NCBI GenBank assembly: GCA_014058105.1
Contig: JACGCM010002112.1
Location: forward strand, 620,001 to 684,000
Direction: 5' to 3'
Length of the DNA: 64,000 nucleotides
DNA from: Kingdonia uniflora
Taxonomy: Eukaryota > Streptophyta > Magnoliopsida > Ranunculales > Circaeasteraceae
The notes beneath the pieces are model-generated. The model did not search any database. It worked only from the letters and a program-made list of their open reading frames with translations, and had not been told where the DNA came from. Below, piece by piece: positions 21,301 to 31,930 of this stretch; position 1 is the first letter of the stretch, and each line of letters starts with the position of its first letter. A program made the translations under genes and the position numbers.

Positions 21301-24300
21301 TTCTAGCAAATTTGGAAACAATTTCTGTGCAGATGGTAAACAAAAGAAAAGGTGGTATGCATCACAACACTCCATTGGCATTGGCAAATCATATACTTGG
21401 CAGCTCCAGATAGTTATGGAGGAATATTATATGCACATTTTGAAACTCTAATTGAAAGAGTGCAAAATAAGGTAAAAGGTTGGCAAGGCAAACTCTTAGG
21501 TAGACTTGTTCTGCTTAAAACCCAATTCCATGCTTACACACTGACTTTCTTCTTTTGAAGCCCCCAAATCATTAGTGAAATTTCCTGAAAAAAATTGTTG
21601 ATTTCTTTTGGGGCTCTCATGAAGTCAAACCTAAAAGACATTGGGTTCCATGGAATAAATTCAATAAGAACAAAAATGAGGTGAACTAGGTATTAGATGT
21701 CTTTCAGATATTAAAAGCAGTTTCACTCTCAAATAACATTGGCATTTCCTCCTCCATATAAAAATCTCTTTGGTCTGACTACCTGCATAATAAGTATATG
21801 GGTGTTTCAAATACACCCAAAGCTTCTACAGGGGCATCGCACCTTTGGGAAAATATGGTTGGTCTATTTCAAACAGTTAATGGATCTTGGGAGAAGCAAA
21901 TTTAGATTATTGGGAGGTTGATTGACTGGGGAAGGGGCAGCTTTAAGTTTTGTTAGATGAGGAACCTAATTAACAAATCTAAATTAAGGAGGTGCCAGAT
22001 ATTAATGATGTATGGCGTTCAAGGTAGTCTGATGCGAGTGTTGCGAGCGCAATTGCTACTGATGCAACTGATGCTACACTTGGGGCGCAATGCAATACAG
22101 TTCGTAACACCTTTGATGCGTAGTAACGCAATTGCGACGCAATTTACCGCAACATCTCGCAACGTCGCAACACTACACAACATGTCGCAACACGTCGCAA
22201 CACATGATGCATTACGAAGGATGATGTGAAGGTTTGCGAGAAATTAAACTCAAAAGTCAACCAAGAGTTTTGTCAAACCCCAAAACTTGATTACGAAATA
22301 TATGCAAAACTAGTTTTTGATAAATAATATATATGTAAAACTATTACCTCTCTTATGATAGATCATATGAGATAATCGCAAAATTCAAAACTCAATTAAG
22401 AAAACTCGTACGAAAACCTATAACTCGAAAATATTAAATCTCGAGGTAACGCAAAACCTAGATAACATAAATATAACATGAAAAGTATTAAATCTTGATA
22501 AAACGTAAAATTCAAGCACAAACCCAAATAATAGTATCTAGTTCTTTTGAATACGAAGCATAAAATATATTATCAACTAATAACTATATATTTGGTGGAT
22601 GTATACATCGACATATGTAGTATTTCACCTAATGCATCGCAACATATCGCAATATGTCGCAATATGGTCGCAAGATTCATGTTGCATATTGCTAGCCTTG
22701 GTCACATTTGCATCGCGACATGCATTGACTACCTTGATGGCATTGGGATTTACTTAATGTAGAGATACCAGAAAATTGGAAAATATTACTTTCCAAGAGG
22801 TACAGGCTATAAAATTATCTAGACAAGCTAGCACGGAATCTCTCAAGATGGGGATTTTACTCTTAAATCTGCATGGAACTTTTGGAGGGTTGACTTTGAA
22901 ATTCTAGACAGAATGGACTGGATTTGGCACTATGCATTACCTGAAATAATTAAAGATTATGGTTGGAAGTTATGGAAGCACAAAGCATGCAAGCAGAATG
23001 AAGTAGTACAGCAAAACAAAAACTTCAAGAAGACTAGAAAGGAACAAACCCCTGTAAAAAAGGTTAATCCCAATATTGTGATACAAACACAACAAGAGGT
23101 ATCAGGAAAAGCAAACTGCCCCAAAAATGCCAAATAAGCATACCTACTTACAAGAAACCCCACAACATAGTAGTGAGGTCTCTCCTATATACTTCCTAGG
23201 GATGGCTAGAACAGTGGATCATATACAGCAGCATGAGAAGGTGAAGGATAAGAATGGCTGGACAACACCAAAGAGCACTAACAACAAGCAAAGTAACTCT
23301 CCTTCAGCAACAGATGAACTTTCAGAAAACAATCAATTTCAGAGATCAAGTGATGATGATGGGGATACGAATTCAACAAATGGAGTGGAACACGAGCAGA
23401 AAAATGCATATAACAAAAATGAAGAAGAGAATAACAACAAGGAGAATATGAACTTGGGTGAAGCAAGCAATACCGTAGGGACACGATCGCCCACTACAAC
23501 TAAATGGACGCCTTGAGGCACGTCCACACAGTGGGAGCACGCGACCAAGTACCCCAATAGCATGGCAACCGTGATACGAGCCAACACGAGCGCCCACTAA
23601 CTGGACCTCTAGGAGAGTCCAGATAGCGAGCACACGCGACCAAGTAAGCGGGGAGCATGAGCCTCGGAATACGAGCCGAGATATCCCTGAAGAACATGCA
23701 AGTCACTCCTAGCAAGATTCACTACCATTGCAAGCAATAGGGCGACCTCAGACACTTTGGAAGCAACAGTTGAAAAAGCAGTACAACAACTAGGGCAAAG
23801 CAATAGGGACAAGACGCCAAGGCAGCTAGACTCAGTAGCAAGGCCCACCGTGTCAAAGAGGTACGGGCCTAAGAGACGGTAAACCTACGAGCTCCGAAAC
23901 CTCGGCGAGATCTGACTCGTCAGAATAGTCGCAGACCTATAGCAAACAAAACAGGCAGGCCTAAGCATAGCTAGACCGGCCCGGACAGCGCGGTCAAGGA
24001 AATATGTCACGTGACTAGTATGGGTCTACAAGCACGCACCCCAAAGGGGTGTAATCTGTTGACACATCAGCACGTGCAGATCCAATGGCACAAGTAAGAT
24101 GAACCCAACGTAGTTAATGTGTGTTGCAGTGCAATGCGATCACGATCGAGAAAACACTATTGCGGATAACACGAATATTGCAATGTTATTGCGAATATTG
24201 CGACACAGTAGGAAAAAATTGCATATAATACTAATATAATTTTCATATAATGCTGCATATGCAATATATTCATTAAGAAAAACATATAAAGTATAATAAA

Positions 24301-27300
24301 ACATAACTAACAAGCTTAGGTAATCCAAAAAGGAAATGATTAGCGAAGATATCCACACACTAATTCTCATTTCCAAGTAAAAACTAACAAACCATAACTG
24401 GAAAATTCAATTATGTCAAGCAACAAACTAACAAATTGTTGGTTTCAGAAGAGTTCTTGTAATGTAGGTTTTGCTTTTTGAAGCAATTGTATCTTATATT
24501 AGTATCATATACGGTATACTAGATGTGGCAACTATTTATTGTATATGGTTTTTTTTTTTTTGGGTAGTATTAACGTATACTCGCACTAAATTTTCTTTTT
24601 CTAATTTTCTATCGAGTTTAAGAGTTTCTCGCATTTGCGTTGCGATAAAAAATGCGACAATATGCGACAAAATGCAATGAAATGCAAAAAAGACAATGCA
24701 AGTCGCATTTAAGAGTTGCGATGGATATGCGATGCGATTTCAGGTCGCATCAATCGCATTTGTTGCATCTATCGCATCTGACTACCTTGGATGAACCCCA
24801 TGCATAAATAGCAAGAGGGAACACTTGAGCAAGGATCCAAGTTTCCATTTCCAAACTCTTCCCCCACCATACTTGATTCTAAGAAAACCATTGAGAAAGG
24901 GGAAACATTAGGTCAAATTGGCAAGGAAGTTAAGAGAAACCATTTATGGGCTAGAGTGGTACCTCCCAATAACTTAGCCACAATCCTCAAACGAAGCCTA
25001 AACGTTTGGCCCTCCTAACAATATTGTAAATCTTACGATGCTACGAATACAACAGCACGCACTGAAGAGAATCAAAATGAACAGAATAAAGAGGAATCTG
25101 AAGAGATACAAGAGGTGGGACATCACCTTACCCAAGCAGCTAGGCAGATGAAGTTGAGGAGGAGGAGCAAATGCCAACTACGTTGGGACCAAACTAAGTT
25201 CTAATGGGGGATAAGGTTTATACTTTAGACCCTAGAATAACAAGATCTAACCTCCAAAATAATCAATGAGAGTTATCTTTGGGAATGCAAGAGGATTGGG
25301 GAAGAGAAAAAATCTTTCTTATTTAAAAAAGAAGCTTGCTAAGTTCAAACCCTCTATAGTGAATTTTGCAGAACCAAAAAATTTTGTTAGTGGATTTACA
25401 CTTCCAGGATATCATAACAAAATCATTTCTAATGAGGACAGTGATACAAAGAACATATGGGTGTTGTGGCAGAAGAACACTCAAAAACCTAGAGTAATAT
25501 CTAGTACCAAACAACACATAATTGTGAAGCATATGGAGTATTATTTTTCCTTTATATGTGCCAATGGTCTTAAACTCAACATGGTGGAGCTGTGGTCAGA
25601 CCTAATAGCTTTTTCTCAAACAAATTCTATGCCATGGATATGCATTGGAGAATTCAATATAGTACTGAGATTATCAGAAAGAAGAGGAAGAGTTCCTCCT
25701 TTGCTGCTGTAACAGATTTTGCAGATTTTAATGATAAAGCTAATCTCACTGGAAGCTTATCATCTGGTATGAATTTTACATGTGTAGTGCCCAGAAAGGC
25801 ATTAACAGAATTTTCAGTGTGCTTGACAGGTGTTTACATAATTCTAAGTGGTTGAACTTTTTCAGAGGATGGAGAATTAAAGTTTTACCCCGAGCACAAT
25901 CTGATCACGCAATGCTGTTAGGAGAAATGTCATCAGATCCAGAAACCTACTAACATACCTTTTAGATATATGCAGAACTGGAGTTTGATTCCAGATTTTA
26001 AGAGTGCTGTTGAAAATAGCTGGAAACAACCAGAGCATGCAGTACCTCTTTTTCTTCGTATGCAGAAATTGAAAAGACTAAAGACAGACATAAAGATGGG
26101 GAGGAAGAGGCTTCCATAAGCTATGACCATGACAAAACTAATTTGCAAAGAGATATACTGCATCTATATGGAGAAGATCACTGCAAAGACAATATTGCAA
26201 ATAACCTGCTAGTCAAGAAAAATTGCTTTCAGACATTGAGACACAAGAGGGATCTATATGGAGACAAAGATCAAGGGTGAAATGGATGCTTGCAGGTGAC
26301 AGAAATACAAGATTTTTTCACTCAATTAGAACAACAAGAAATGCTGAGGCCATGATAACAGAAATTACAGGCAATGATGGAACTGCTATTAATAATCAAG
26401 ATCTTATCAAGCAGCATATATTTAATTATTTCTCTTCTAAATTCACAGCTCAAAATGTGAACTTGTGCCCTACCTTATTTGAGGTACCCATCAAAGTGGC
26501 TCAAGAAGAGAAATGTGAACTCACAGCTAAGCCCACTAATGAAGAAATTCATAATGCATTTTTCTCTTTGGATGGTGAAAGCTCTCCAGGACCAGATGGA
26601 TTTTCAGGACTATTTTTTAAAACTTACTGGGACATTATTGAAGCTGATATGTATCCTCATTCTTTAATGATGGTATGATCCCAATCAGCTTTAACTTCAA
26701 TCTTATAGTGCTCATACCTAAAGTTAAAAAGGCAAATAGGATGAATCATTACAGGCCTATTTGTCTTAGTAACTTCATAGTTAAAGCGGACGCTAAGATT
26801 ATTGCTTCTAGACTGTCTCCAACTGCAGCAAGAGTAGTATTTACGGATCAAAGTGCCTTCACAAAGAACAGGATCATTCAGAGCAACATATGTATGGCAT
26901 CAGAGTTGGTAAATGAGATGAGAACTATAAGAACTCAAGGTAAAATTACTTTAAAATTGAATATTACACAGGCCTATGACACTATGAGTTGGGAATTTCT
27001 TCCCAAAGCTTTGGAATCCTTTGGTTTCAATAGTATATTTTGCTCTTGGATATACACAGTGATAAGCAGTGGTAGAGTCTCTATATCTATTAGTGGTGGG
27101 ACAACAGTTACTTCAACATGAGCAGAGGTTTAAAGCAGGGATACCCTTATATCCTATCCTATTTGATATAGCTGAAGACATACTGAGTATTAATCTTCAT
27201 AAGCTCAATAAAAATAAGAAAATCATCCCAATGGCTACAATCAGAGATCTCCAGGCCGCCACTCAATTATTTGCATATGATATCTTCTTATTTGTGAATG

Positions 27301-30300
27301 ACGCTTCAAGGTGTTTGAAGGAACTTAAAAACATTTTCACCAAGTACCAACAAGCTTATGGCCAAGTGATTAGTGTTGACAAAAGTAAGATATTTCTCTG
27401 TAGTGTTCCTCTAACTAGAAGAAGAGTGGTTTTGAAAAAATTTGGCTTTAAGGAAGGCATATTCCCGCAAAATTATTTGGGAATTCCACTTATTCAAGGA
27501 AGGGTGACAAAAGTAGTTATTAAGACCATTGATTGAAAAAATAAGAAGAATGACAAACAGTTACACAGGCAAACTCATATCTTTCCAAGGAAGGGTGGTA
27601 CTAGCTAAAGCAGTTTTGAATAGCATCCGCATATATAACATAGCTATTTACAAATGGCCTAAAACACTCATCAAAGAAGGAGATACAATCCTGAGAAACT
27701 TCATATGGACAGGTGATCCCCACTAAAAGGAAAGGTACTACACTCAAATGGGACAAGGTCTGCAGATCCTACTAAGAAGGGGGTCTTGAGATTAGGAGTT
27801 TGGGGGAAGTTAATGAAGCTATGATTTGCAAACTGCATTGGATATTTAGCGAGGGGGAAGAAATTGGGCTAAATTCCATCAAACTAAATTTCAGACAAGA
27901 GTTGGAGATACCATTAGATACCACAAACTATCCTCAATATGGCCTGGTATTAGAGATGTTGCAAAAATCACTAGGTCTCCCACTGGATTCAAACATCAAA
28001 AAGAAATGCATACATCTACCATCTGCCTGCTCTCTTTGCTATGAAGCTGAGGAAGATGAAACACATCTCCTATTGCATTGTCTCTCTGCTACCTTCTTTT
28101 GGCAATGGGCTACTAATATTTTTAGTTTCCTCACATTTCTAATAAAGATTGTACATGGAGCTGATTCTAGAGAGTAAAAGCTCTAGCTTATATGTCAAAG
28201 ATCTTTGTATTACCACAGTATTCTCCATCTGCAACAACATATGGAAAGCTAGAAACAAACTGAGATATAAAGAAACCAGGCCTTCTCTTCAATTGTTGAA
28301 ACATGGATTTTTTTGGATATATCTGACACAGCAAATCTCTCTCAACACTTAAAGAACAACACTGTGCAGGACCTTCTTATCATCAAAGCTCTAAAGGTCC
28401 AGTGCAAACACAGAAAGAACTCAAAAATTACAAGCTGATTTTGGGATCTTCCTTTGGAATTTGAAACAAAGGTTTGCTGCGATGGATCAGCTTTAGGCAA
28501 TCCAGGGGTGGCAGGCATAGGCATTATTTTCAGAGATAACAAAGGAGAGGTACTGGGAAAATTCAGTAAAGCAGAGGGAATATCCAGTAATTATATAGCA
28601 TAAGTTCAAGCAATCTTAAATGGTGTGCAACAGGCTGTGTGAAGGAGTTGGAGATCTATTTGGGCGACGTCTGACTCTGCAGCAGCTATAAAAGTATTAA
28701 GAAATAATAAATTACCATGGAAATTCAAGCAATCTTAAATGGTGTGCAACAGGCCAGTGAAGGAGTTGGAGATCTATTTGGGCGACGTCTGACTCTGCAG
28801 CAGCTATAAAAGTATTAAGAAATAATAAATTACCATGGAAATTCAAAACTCAATGGAGTCTTCCGCTGGTCCAATGCATTTCAATTAGATTCAGTCATAT
28901 TCTACGAGAAGCAAACTTTTCTGCAGATCTTCTAGCTAAGAGAGGCTCTAGGTTCAGCTCCAAACTTTTAAGAATGGTGTAATGGAAAACCAGATTTTCT
29001 TACTCAGATTGAAGTCTTTTCAAAGAGTATTTCAGATTTAAAGTCAACTGACATATAGTGGACTTCTAATTTTTTGACAGACTTATATTTTCTCTTTTAA
29101 ATGGAAATTCCTAGTTTCAAGCACATGGTCAATTTGGGCAAAACAAGGCAGATGGTTTTTGCGTGCTGAAAACACATCTCAGGAGGGGATTGTTAGAGGT
29201 CTGTTTCCCAGTTTCATTGTATTGGAGGTATGGAGAGTAAGATGCAGGTTGAAGCATGATGGGATAAAAATTATCAAAGAAGATGTCATAAAGAAGGTGC
29301 TACACTGGTTACAGGATATCAACTACAAATTAAAAGTGTCAAAGCATGATTCCTAGTTTGAGTAGATTTCTCTACAGGTTCTGTAGCTACAAAAGAATCA
29401 AAACTAAGCCTGTAAAGATGGTAAAATGGGTCAAGCCAAATTTTGGAGCCTTCAACTTTATTCTGATGGGTCTACTCTCAGTAAAAGTTTGTGTAGCGCA
29501 GGTGGAGCCATTAGAGATTCTCAACGAAAATTAGTAATCGCTTATTTACTAGCTCTTGGCCCAGGCTCTATACATCAGCTGAACTTTATGTCCTGCTTCA
29601 TGGTCTGAATCTCTGCCAAACATTATGGACAGATGCTCTTAACCGTTCAAAAAAACTCACAAGTATTGACAGATTGGCTTTGCAGTAAACAAAAAGTATC
29701 TCAAAAGTTCACAAGGATATGGAAAACAATTAAACAACTCAGTTTATATCTCCGGTGTGCTATTCTTCATGTGTACAGAAAAGGACATCAACATGCTGAT
29801 TTTTTTGTCAAGTTGGGGAGTGAACAGGTGACTCAAGGCTTTTGGACTATGGTTGGAATTCCCAAAAGGGCTAGAGCTATACTCATCCTTGATAAGATGG
29901 GTATGGAATCTTTAAAAAAATGATGTATTTTTCTCTCCCTTTATCTTTATGGTCAGATTATAGCCCCCCTCTTCCCCTGTAATTTATTTTCCACTATTCA
30001 ATAACATAAACTACAAAAATAAATCGAGAGGCAAACTATACTCCATTTATCATTCCCTCCCCCTAACGCGCTCTTTATCTCCTAAAACAACCGTATCTTT
30101 TCTCTAGTTCTCTCATTTGTTTCTCCATTTTCGTTGTTGATGGCTAATTTCTACAATTTATGTATGGATAAACTTATAGAAGGCTGCAATCTTGGAAAAC
30201 TCCGCTCCTCCAGCAGATAGCTTTGTCAGTTTCCAAACTATCACTTTCATAGCTCTGCCTCTTACCCTCCAAATCTATCCTTTTCAATTCAGTATCATAT

Positions 30301-31352
30301 GTTTTTGGTCTAAATTAGACATTTATCCAAATTGCATAATCCAATATAAACCAAAGAGAGCTACAGAAGTCGTAAATATCAAAAATTTATTTATTAAAAC
30401 ATCCACATGTTGGTATTTCCATATCCAACATCAACATAATTTTCTCATCAATTTTGTTAATAGTTCTTTGGAATGTCCCTTTTGCTTTAGAAACATTATC
30501 TAATACCACATGTTCATGTTAAACACTAATAAAAGGAATCCCTTCCCATAAACTACCGGTAAAAACTCAGGATAATCCCTATTTTTTGGGAAACTTATGC
30601 TATACCCTCTGCTCTAGAGGAATATCTTGTCAAAAATACCACAAAACTACCCATAACATAAAGGGGAGGGGGGATCGAGCCAATATAACACAGGAAATAT
30701 CACATATCAACCCCGTAACATTAGAAGGAAAACTAAGTATCTTCAAAAGCCACTACAATAAACTCACCCCATCAGTTGCATCAGTCTGTTTAGGAATGCC
30801 TTTGCTTGCTGCTAGAGCTGCTGCTAAATCTTCAGCCTGTACAACAAACATCAACATAAATTCCACGCATCTAAGATTATTCCGTCACACCTAAACATAT
30901 ATATATATATATAACGAAAGAAAGCAACTTTATGAAGTACCTTTTGAGCTCGCGCATTAATAATCTGTTCAGCATTTTCTTCCTGGTACTTGTGAATTTT
31001 TGCTTCAATAGCAACGACATCAATTCCTTGGGTAAGATTGAATGCTAAAGCGGAAAAAAAAAATGACCATGTTAAAAAGCAAGCATTCTAGAATTACAAC
31101 ATTGGGTGTAGAGTAACAGTATGAAAATAGCGAAATACTCACTCATGTCCTCCACTTCTTCCAAGTAATCATTATAATCCCTCAATGATGGGAAGTCGTC
31201 TTCTCTCTTATTGTATCTAAAACATAAAGAACAATGCATCATAAACAATATCAACAATACAATTTCTACAACCATAGAAAGAGAGGTTACATGTTTGATA
31301 TTCTCTTTCGAATTGCCATCTCCTTGGCGTAAGAATTGGTTCCTGCCACCAT
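15372..31352 (-). CDS. MAT1: CDK-activating kinase assembly factor MAT1, five exons with a 15.1-kb intron
   Basis: MAT1 stabilises the CDK7-type kinase and cyclin H complex that phosphorylates cell-cycle CDKs and, within TFIIH, the RNA polymerase II tail; it acts in the nucleus. Minus-strand exons: 31291-31352, 31143-31216, 30941-31044, 30768-30836 and 15372-15638. All junctions are GT-AG and the frame is continuous, giving 191 residues. Key residues: NKREDDFPSLRDYNDYLEE (exon 2), the helical KYQEENAEQIINARAQKAED (exons 3-4), then QPRPTGMAPQPVP and ERGGRAGGWSVELSKKRA with a final SSIWV in exon 5. Both ends match the plant protein family as I know it, which lacks the RING finger of animal MAT1. 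No stop or frameshift. Intron 4 carries several transposons, so correct splicing is not assured. Confidence 0.88.
15639..16082. other. intronic, (TA)n microsatellite only
   Basis: A (TA)n run at 15746-15765. The rest shows no coding or mobile signature. Confidence 0.5.
16083..16256. ncRNA. long imperfect hairpin, candidate miRNA precursor or small MITE
   Basis: The arm at 16083-16155 (starting CAGCGAGGATCAAGGACAAA) pairs with 16187-16256 (ending TCGATCATCGCTG) over about 70 bases with scattered mismatches and a ~30-base loop. The best-paired 20-22 nt lie around GATGTGTCGTACGGAAGAAT on the left and ATTCTTCCGCACGGCACATT on the right. Length, pairing and loop suit a plant MIRNA foldback. I do not recognise a conserved miRNA in it. 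A small palindromic MITE is the main alternative. Either strand could be transcribed. Confidence 0.45.
16257..17404. other. intronic, nothing recognised
   Basis: AT-rich, with short ORFs only. No terminal repeats or coding domains were seen. Confidence 0.4.
18473..18825 (+). pseudogene. captured ankyrin-repeat gene fragment, two exons
   Basis: Exon 18473-18538 (EDRILEAAYFGDLTTLI), a GT-AG intron (18539-18654) containing a (GTT)n run, then exon 18655-18825 (QLDDGRGLVKTLERVKG, GVLHAAAARGQIDVCKFLVE, LEMDVNAVHNKG) ending at a GTACTG donor. The helix-turn-helix ankyrin pattern is clear and resembles plant ankyrin-TPR proteins. The intron is kept, so it was captured from genomic DNA. No start codon or downstream exons exist here. 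Confidence 0.7.
19495..19595 (+). pseudogene. captured exon of a pepsin-like aspartic protease
   Basis: The segment reads PPKPYYFDIDTGSDLTWLQC then DKPCVSCAK and ends at an AAG-GTAAAA donor. DTGS is the first catalytic site of A1 aspartic proteases, and WLQCD with the spaced cysteines fits the plant ASP1-like subgroup. A single exon only, next to the ankyrin fragment in the same element. Confidence 0.75.
20966..21239. other. intronic spacer between LINEs
   Basis: AT-rich, nothing recognised. Confidence 0.4.
21240..22935 (+). mobile_element. LINE fragment (RT C-terminus, zf-RVT), interrupted by a MITE
   Basis: Frames at 21350-21720 read FETLIERVQNKVKGWQGKLL, LVLLKTQFHAYTLTFF and VDFFWGSHEVKPKRHWVPWN, typical of the stretch after the LINE RT palm. 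The MITE at 22020-22736 splits it. A zf-RVT start (GDFTLKSAWNFWRVDFEIL) follows to about 22935. Both ends are missing and the frame is broken. Confidence 0.7.
22020..22736. mobile_element. hAT-type MITE, TIR CAAGGTAGTC..., copy 1
   Basis: The terminus CAAGGTAGTCTGATGCGA is inverted as TGCATTGACTACCTTG. The flanks are ATGGCGTT (22012-22019) and ATGGCATT (22737-22744), an 8-bp duplication with one change. Subterminal regions are dense in TCGCAACA-type repeats. No coding capacity. It sits in LINE sequence. Confidence 0.75.
22936..23515 (+). pseudogene. LINE ORF1 C-terminal remnant
   Basis: The frames give a Lys/Gln/Asn-rich, low-complexity protein (KKTRKEQTPVKKVNPNIV, EKVKDKNGWTTPKSTNNKQS, DELSENNQFQRSSDDDGD). 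The NGWTTP block is typical of the C-terminus of plant LINE ORF1. It probably belongs with the ORF2 starting at 25266. Confidence 0.45.
23487..24097. repeat. GC-richer inserted segment with a ~100-bp near-tandem unit
   Basis: CGCCCACTA, a GGACNNCT...AG(T)CC stem-like pair, then GAGCACRCGCGACCAAGTA occur at 23487-23551 and again at 23588-23647. The segment is visibly richer in GC than its surroundings. It lies inside LINE sequence and has no coding match. No duplication was found at its edges. Confidence 0.45.
24106..24789. mobile_element. hAT-type MITE, copy 2
   Basis: An exact 8-bp duplication GATGAACC flanks it (24098-24105 and 24790-24797). The termini are CAACGTAGTTAATG and TCGCATCTGACTACCTTG. 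Repeats of GCGACA/TGCGAT types fill both subterminal regions. Same family as 22020-22736. Confidence 0.8.
24798..28995 (+). mobile_element. LINE with full ORF2 order: endonuclease, RT, zf-RVT, RNase H (decayed)
   Basis: Endonuclease starts at 25266 (MRVIFGNARGLGKRKNLSYL; WICIGEFNIVL at 25639-25671, where the usual D of GDFN is E). RT runs 26223-27540: KWMLAGDRNTRFFHS, SSPGPDGFSGLFFK, LIVLIPKVKKANRMNHYRPI. The catalytic FADD is FAYD at 27267-27278, so the enzyme is dead. Then ISFQGRVVLAKAVLNSIRIY, zf-RVT residues CSLCYEAEEDETHLLLHC (28030-28084) and an RNase H tail (28460-28980; CDGSALGNPGVAGIG, SDSAAAIKVLRN). A 118-bp tandem duplication disrupts the RNase H. Many stops elsewhere. Confidence 0.8.
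28605..28842 (+). repeat. 118-bp tandem duplication in the LINE RNase H region
   Basis: TTCAAGCAATCTTAAATGGT starts at 28605 and again at 28724. The two copies are nearly identical through TAAATTACCATGGAAA. The near-identity means it is far younger than the LINE it sits in. Confidence 0.9.
29060..30010 (+). mobile_element. second LINE 3' tail (RNase H)
   Basis: It reads VLEVWRVRCRLKHDGIKI, FWSLQLYSDGSTLSK, GGAIRDSQRKLVIAY and, at the end, AILHVYRKGHQHADFFVKLG, the pattern of the RNase H domain at the C-terminus of plant LINE ORF2. It ends near an A-rich tail at about 30010. Everything upstream of the tail is missing. Confidence 0.7.
30011..30767. other. intronic, nothing recognised
   Basis: Short ORFs only. 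No element ends were seen. The MAT1 exon 4 donor follows at 30767. Confidence 0.4.
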
Positions 31353-31930
31353 TGCTCCTCTCCCTCTAGCTGCCAATGAGAGAGAGGAATAGAGGGGAAG
31401 AAATTCTTCACAAACGGAGTTTTGGAGGTAGCTGTGTTTTAGGCTAAAAACAACGCTAGACAAATAACATGTACCGCAACAACTACTGTATACTAGTATT
31501 TCCGTAGCAAGAGGGGAAAACGAAACTTAACACTAAAACTAGTATTCCGGTTGTTACCGGAGGGAATACGACCGGAGTTAGTGGCCAGGATAGATCCTAA
31601 GGTGCTATGAAACCCTAGAATCAGGAAGATGCTTCACCAAAATTCAGAAATTGAAACCCTAAAATCAGCAAAAGAGAGAAGGGGAGAATCGTTAAGAATT
31701 ATGAGTTAGATTTGGGAGAGATTTTGACATGGGAGAGATGAGGGAGGGAGGGAGGGAGGGAAGGGAGATGTACACAGACGAAAAAAAGTTTAATAGGCAC
31801 TCCCTTGGGCCGTTTGATTATTTAAGAATCTATATCCAAACGGCCAAACCCACAAAACCAGATGGAAACTTTAAATCGGCATGTAAAAAGATAACAAAGA
31901 CCTTCTTCCTTGATGGGAGACTTTACTAGC
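31353..31930 (-). promoter_or_regulatory. MAT1 5' flank with a (GGGA)n microsatellite
   Basis: Sequence upstream of the MAT1 start. A GAGG/GGGA run lies at 31738-31768 (plus strand reading). No TATA box was picked with confidence, as is common for housekeeping plant genes. Confidence 0.4.

Larger units (their letters stand above)
15639..30767 (-). other. MAT1 intron 4 (15,129 bp), packed with antisense transposons
   Basis: The donor is GTGAGTTTATTG at 30767 downward and the acceptor CATGGAACAG ends at 15639. All recognisable LINE coding sequence inside runs on the plus strand, antisense to MAT1. Also inside are a hAT-like element with captured exons, two MITEs, a long hairpin and small microsatellites. 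Confidence 0.8.

Noticed and set aside
22020..24789. TCGCAAC/TGCGAT-rich stretches as a CRISPR-like or satellite array
   Set aside because: Irregular spacing and the two flanking 8-bp duplications show they are subterminal repeats of MITEs.
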